A stretch of DNA of 64,000 bases from Nocardioides speluncae (GTDB lineage Bacteria > Actinomycetota > Actinomycetes > Propionibacteriales > Nocardioidaceae): positions 1 through 64,000 of the forward strand of contig NZ_QEOO01000023.1 in NCBI RefSeq assembly GCF_003121585.1. Direction: 5' to 3'. The translations under genes and the position numbers were made by a program. The notes beneath the pieces were generated by a model, which did no database searches, was not told the DNA's origin, and saw only the letters and a program-made list of their open reading frames with translations. Positions 61,221 through 64,000 of this stretch are shown in pieces. Each line of letters begins with the position of its first letter. Position 1 is the stretch's first letter.

Positions 61221-63719
61221 GCGGAGGGCGCGGAGGTAGGTGCCGGCGAGACGGACCTCGCGGAGGCGTCGTTCCCAGGTGATGCCCAGGACGAGCAGCA
61301 GGGTGCCGGCGAGGCCGATGGTGGCCCACTGGGGCACGCTGCCGGCGTACGGCGCCGCCTCGCGCAGCACCAGCAGCCCACCCGCGGTGGCGCCGGCCAC
61401 GAGGGGTGCGCTCCACTTCAGCTGCACGCCGACCAGCACCAGAGCCAGGCAGCCGACGCCGAGCAGCAGCGCCCGCAGCGAGACCGGGTCGGTCAGCGCC
61501 CAGAGCAGGCTCGGCACCAGTGCCAGCGCGAGGCCCGGCATCAGCGCGGTGTACGTCGAGGTCTCCGGGCGCCGGCGCAGGTGCAGCAGGCCGACGACAA
61601 GCAGCGCGAGGGCGGTCGGCAGCGTGTACGGCTCCGGCTCGGTCACCCCGATCTCCTCAAGCCGCACCCAGGTCGCGGCCGCGAGCAGAGCGCCGCCGAG
61701 CCAGCCCAGCAGGCGCCGGTCCCGGTTCACCAGTGACGAGGTCACCACGACCGCGCCGGCGAGCGTGAGGTGCACCGCGAGCCAGGTCTGCGGGCGGTCC
61801 GCGGCGGCCGTGGCCACACCGGCGGTCACCAGCATCGCGAGCGCGGAGCTGATCTCGCCCACGACCCGCGGTCGCGCGATCGCGAGGCCGCCGACCAGCA
61901 GCAGGATGGGTACGGCGCGATGTTCGGTCGGCAGTGCGCCGATCTCCGCGACCGTCCAGATCAGGCCGGCCAGAGCCGGGGCCAGCACCGCTTCGCCGAG
62001 CTGCCTTGCCACCGCCGGGCGGCCGGCCCACTCCAGCGCCGCGGCAGCGGCCACCACGACCGCGAGCACGAGTGCGGTGAGCACCTCGTCCACCAGGGCG
62101 GTCCCGACCGCCAGCAGCAGCACCACGGCCGCCGGGGCCAGCCACGGCCACCGGGCGTCGGCCGCCGCGAGCTGGGTCCAGGCGCCGACCGCGACAGCCA
62201 CCGCGACCAGGCCGGCCAACACGACCGCCACCGGCACCGGGTACAGCGCCAGCGTCGCCAGCCCGGCGAGGAGGACCGCGGCGCCCAGCGGTACGGCGTA
62301 CCGCTGGACCGTCGGCAGCGGGTTCACCCAGAACCGCGCGGTCGCGACACCGGCCGCGACCAGGCACAGGAACGACGGGACCAGGATCCACGGCGCGAAC
62401 GCGGCAGCCTCGTCCGGGAGCCGGACGCCGGTCGGCGCCGCCCACGCGGATTCCGGTGCCAGCCGGCCGAGTGCCTGGCCGCTCAGCGTCAGCTGGACCA
62501 CGAGCTGGTCGATGGCCGCGATCACCATCGGCGCGGCGGGCACCGCCCGCCACGGGTTCGGGACGACGTACGTCGCGACCGCGGTCACCGCGAGCACCAG
62601 CAGCCAGGCCAGCGTGGTCCGAGTCGCCGTCTCGTCAAGGACGGGCAGTGTCAGCGTGAAGACCGCGACCACAGCCGCGATCGTGGCTGCGCCCACCCGG
62701 GCCCACACCGGCAGCGGCCGGACCAGCGCCACGGCCGCCATCGCGACGATCGCCACCAGCAGCGTCCAGGCGTTCAGCTCGCCGTACATCGCAGCGAGGG
62801 TGGGCTCGTCGGAGGCCTGCACGAACCCGTTGATGGTCAGCGACAGCCAGGTGAAGCCGGCGACCACGGTGGTCGCGAAGGCGGCCACGACCAGGCGCAG
62901 CCGGTAGCCGAGGTAGGCGACGAGTACGGCGCCGGCCAGGCCGAGGGTGAGTACGACGCCGTGGTCGTCGTTGGCCGCGGCGAGCGAGCCGATCACAGTC
63001 AGGGCGGTGCCGCCGGCGACGCCGAGCTCGGCCACCACCAGGCGCTTGATCGGGAGCGCGGCCCCCGCGAGCGCGCCGCCGGCGCCGAGGACGCCGACCG
63101 TGACACCGGTGACCATCAGCAGTGCGCCGATCCCGGCGTCGCCGAACCAGCCGGCGTTGGCGGCGCCGGCGATGTCCAGGCCGACGAAGCCGAAGGTGAC
63201 CACAGCGAGCGACTCGGCGGCACCGCGCAGGTCGAACTTCGCCGAGGTGAGCGAGCCGGCTCCGGCCAGCAGGGTCAGGCCGACCAGGACCGCGGTCCGG
63301 CCGCCGACGCCGAGCACCGACCACGCGAACGCCAGGAAGACCAGCGCCGCGACCAGCAGGCAGAGCGCGCCGAGGCCGAGCAGGATCTTGGGTACCGACG
63401 GGGCGCTCAAGCCGCGGCGCGGCGGCGCCGGGCTGGGCGGCAGCGGAGGCGCAGTGGGGAGCGGGCCGGGCGTGAAGACCGGCGGCGGCCTGTGGGGGTG
63501 CATGGCCGGCTGGGGCGGCGCCATGGGCGCGGCCGCGCCGACCGAGGCGTCGGAGGTGCGGAGCTGGGTGAGCAGCAGGTCGGCCCGCTGCAGGGTCTGG
63601 AAGAGCGTCTGCGCGGTGATGCCGGTCAGCGGCAGTCGGCATGCCACGCACGCGGGCGCGCCGGGCGTGATCGGGGCGCCGCAGTCGGGGCACTTCTGAG
63701 GATCGGCGAAGCGGGTCAT
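61218..63719 (-). CDS. Large zinc-ribbon polytopic membrane protein
   Basis: An 833 aa protein. A zinc ribbon (CPDCGAPITPGAPACVAC, residues about 10-27) starts it, followed by a short helix (QTLFQTLQRADLLLTQLR), a proline-rich linker (about 62-105) and more than twenty hydrophobic helices of simple V/A/L/G composition. It resembles unnamed actinobacterial SCO-type membrane proteins; function unknown. The stop TGA on the minus strand is the first triplet of a REP-like arm (61201-61220), as at 24112. Confidence 0.75.
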   Translation of the reverse strand: MTRFADPQKCPDCGAPITPGAPACVACRLPLTGITAQTLFQTLQRADLLLTQLRTSDASVGAAAPMAPPQPAMHPHRPPPVFTPGPLPTAPPLPPSPAPPRRGLSAPSVPKILLGLGALCLLVAALVFLAFAWSVLGVGGRTAVLVGLTLLAGAGSLTSAKFDLRGAAESLAVVTFGFVGLDIAGAANAGWFGDAGIGALLMVTGVTVGVLGAGGALAGAALPIKRLVVAELGVAGGTALTVIGSLAAANDDHGVVLTLGLAGAVLVAYLGYRLRLVVAAFATTVVAGFTWLSLTINGFVQASDEPTLAAMYGELNAWTLLVAIVAMAAVALVRPLPVWARVGAATIAAVVAVFTLTLPVLDETATRTTLAWLLVLAVTAVATYVVPNPWRAVPAAPMVIAAIDQLVVQLTLSGQALGRLAPESAWAAPTGVRLPDEAAAFAPWILVPSFLCLVAAGVATARFWVNPLPTVQRYAVPLGAAVLLAGLATLALYPVPVAVVLAGLVAVAVAVGAWTQLAAADARWPWLAPAAVVLLLAVGTALVDEVLTALVLAVVVAAAAALEWAGRPAVARQLGEAVLAPALAGLIWTVAEIGALPTEHRAVPILLLVGGLAIARPRVVGEISSALAMLVTAGVATAAADRPQTWLAVHLTLAGAVVVTSSLVNRDRRLLGWLGGALLAAATWVRLEEIGVTEPEPYTLPTALALLVVGLLHLRRRPETSTYTALMPGLALALVPSLLWALTDPVSLRALLLGVGCLALVLVGVQLKWSAPLVAGATAGGLLVLREAAPYAGSVPQWATIGLAGTLLLVLGITWERRLREVRLAGTYLRALR

Positions 63720-63818
63720 GGGGTCATTTCCCCACGGCCCGGAGGTCGCCGACCATCTCCGTATCGCTCAATGCCGCTGAGTATGCACGCTCAAGCGCTA
63801 TCTGCCAGGGTGTCGCGC

Positions 63819-64000
63819 GTGCGACCCGCCATCCACACCGACTTCGACGCAGACGACCTACGGTTCGGGATCGAGGCCGAGTTCGGCCTGGTCGCCGAGG
63901 GAGACCGGCTCTTCGACTTCACCGCGGACACGGCCGGCCAGCGGTCGCAGCGGATCATCGACCGGCTGCCCGACCACAGCGACGCCGACCTCACTCGCGG
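63819..64000 (+). CDS. Partial enzyme, glutamine-synthetase-fold ligase-like
   Basis: The first 60 codons of a gene that runs off the window. IHTDFDADDLRFGIEAEFGLV, with the GIEAEFG strand, resembles the opening of glutamate-cysteine ligase/carboxylate-amine ligase or PafA-like proteins, where an E-x-E motif begins the metal site. GTG 63819 has CCAGGG upstream; GTG 63810 is an alternative. The assignment is tentative because most of the protein is missing. Confidence 0.45.
   Translation, partial: MRPAIHTDFDADDLRFGIEAEFGLVAEGDRLFDFTADTAGQRSQRIIDRLPDHSDADLTR

Overview
This is a 64 kb stretch of very GC-rich chromosome from an actinobacterium, probably Nocardioidaceae or a close relative (Propionibacteriales). 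The family is inferred from the overall gene set and codon style; no rRNA or other taxonomic marker is present. Support for Actinobacteria comes from a BldC-type regulator beside DUF3073, purM and a branched-chain amino acid dehydrogenase (the Streptomyces arrangement), a MhuD-type heme oxygenase, a Ddn-like F420 nitroreductase-family protein, GpgS, a sterol-carrier-like protein, and many GTG starts. No tRNA, rRNA, CRISPR array, intact insertion sequence or prophage was seen.

Layout. 1-6.8 kb: tyrosine phosphatase-like protein, a duplicated alpha/beta-barrel protein, purD-purB, mhuD, two lipoproteins, a HIT-like protein and a GNAT acetyltransferase. 6.9-12 kb: SRPBCC protein, acyl-CoA ligase, an endonuclease toxin/YezG-like immunity pair, then purS-purQ-DUF3817. 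12-18.2 kb: an accessory interval separating purSQ from purL, with a Fic protein behind two operator copies, a frameshifted purple-acid-phosphatase-like gene, a DUF1906/peptidoglycan-binding protein, a TetR/nitroreductase divergent pair and LtrA. 18.2-35 kb: purL, secreted hydrolase, ArsR-type regulator, lipoprotein esterase, DrrAB-like ABC exporter with a WYL regulator, MMPL exporter with a PadR regulator, sterol carrier and dehydrogenase pair, a TetR regulon, an M20 peptidase and a decayed toxin-antitoxin locus. 35.3-46.5 kb: a complete tad/Flp pilus locus (TadE, TadG-like, CpaB, TadZ, TadA, a vWA-TadB fusion, TadC), a NarL-type two-component system and two Flp pilins. 46.7-50 kb: a GH30 glycosidase with a ricin-type lectin and a beta-propeller lipoprotein. 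49.9-58 kb: purF, unknown membrane protein, gpgS, purM, DUF3073, CPBP protease, amino acid dehydrogenase, bldC. 58-64 kb: Ser/Thr kinase, sigma factor, secreted propeller protein, a REP-like repeat cluster, a giant zinc-ribbon membrane protein, and the start of a glutamine-synthetase-fold-like enzyme.

How the parts work together. Seven de novo purine genes (purD, B, S, Q, L, F, M) sit in five separate places, interleaved with accessory genes. The tad locus is one tightly overlapping operon, and its two-component system most likely controls pilin expression. Several small regulators sit beside recognisable operator repeats: Fic, two TetR proteins, PadR and WYL. Non-coding structures of note are very long perfect hairpins between convergent genes, a dispersed REP-like element whose arm contains gene stop codons, convergent genes sharing a CTAG double stop, and a perfect hairpin that covers the Shine-Dalgarno of a 25-codon leader ORF ahead of the CPBP protease gene.
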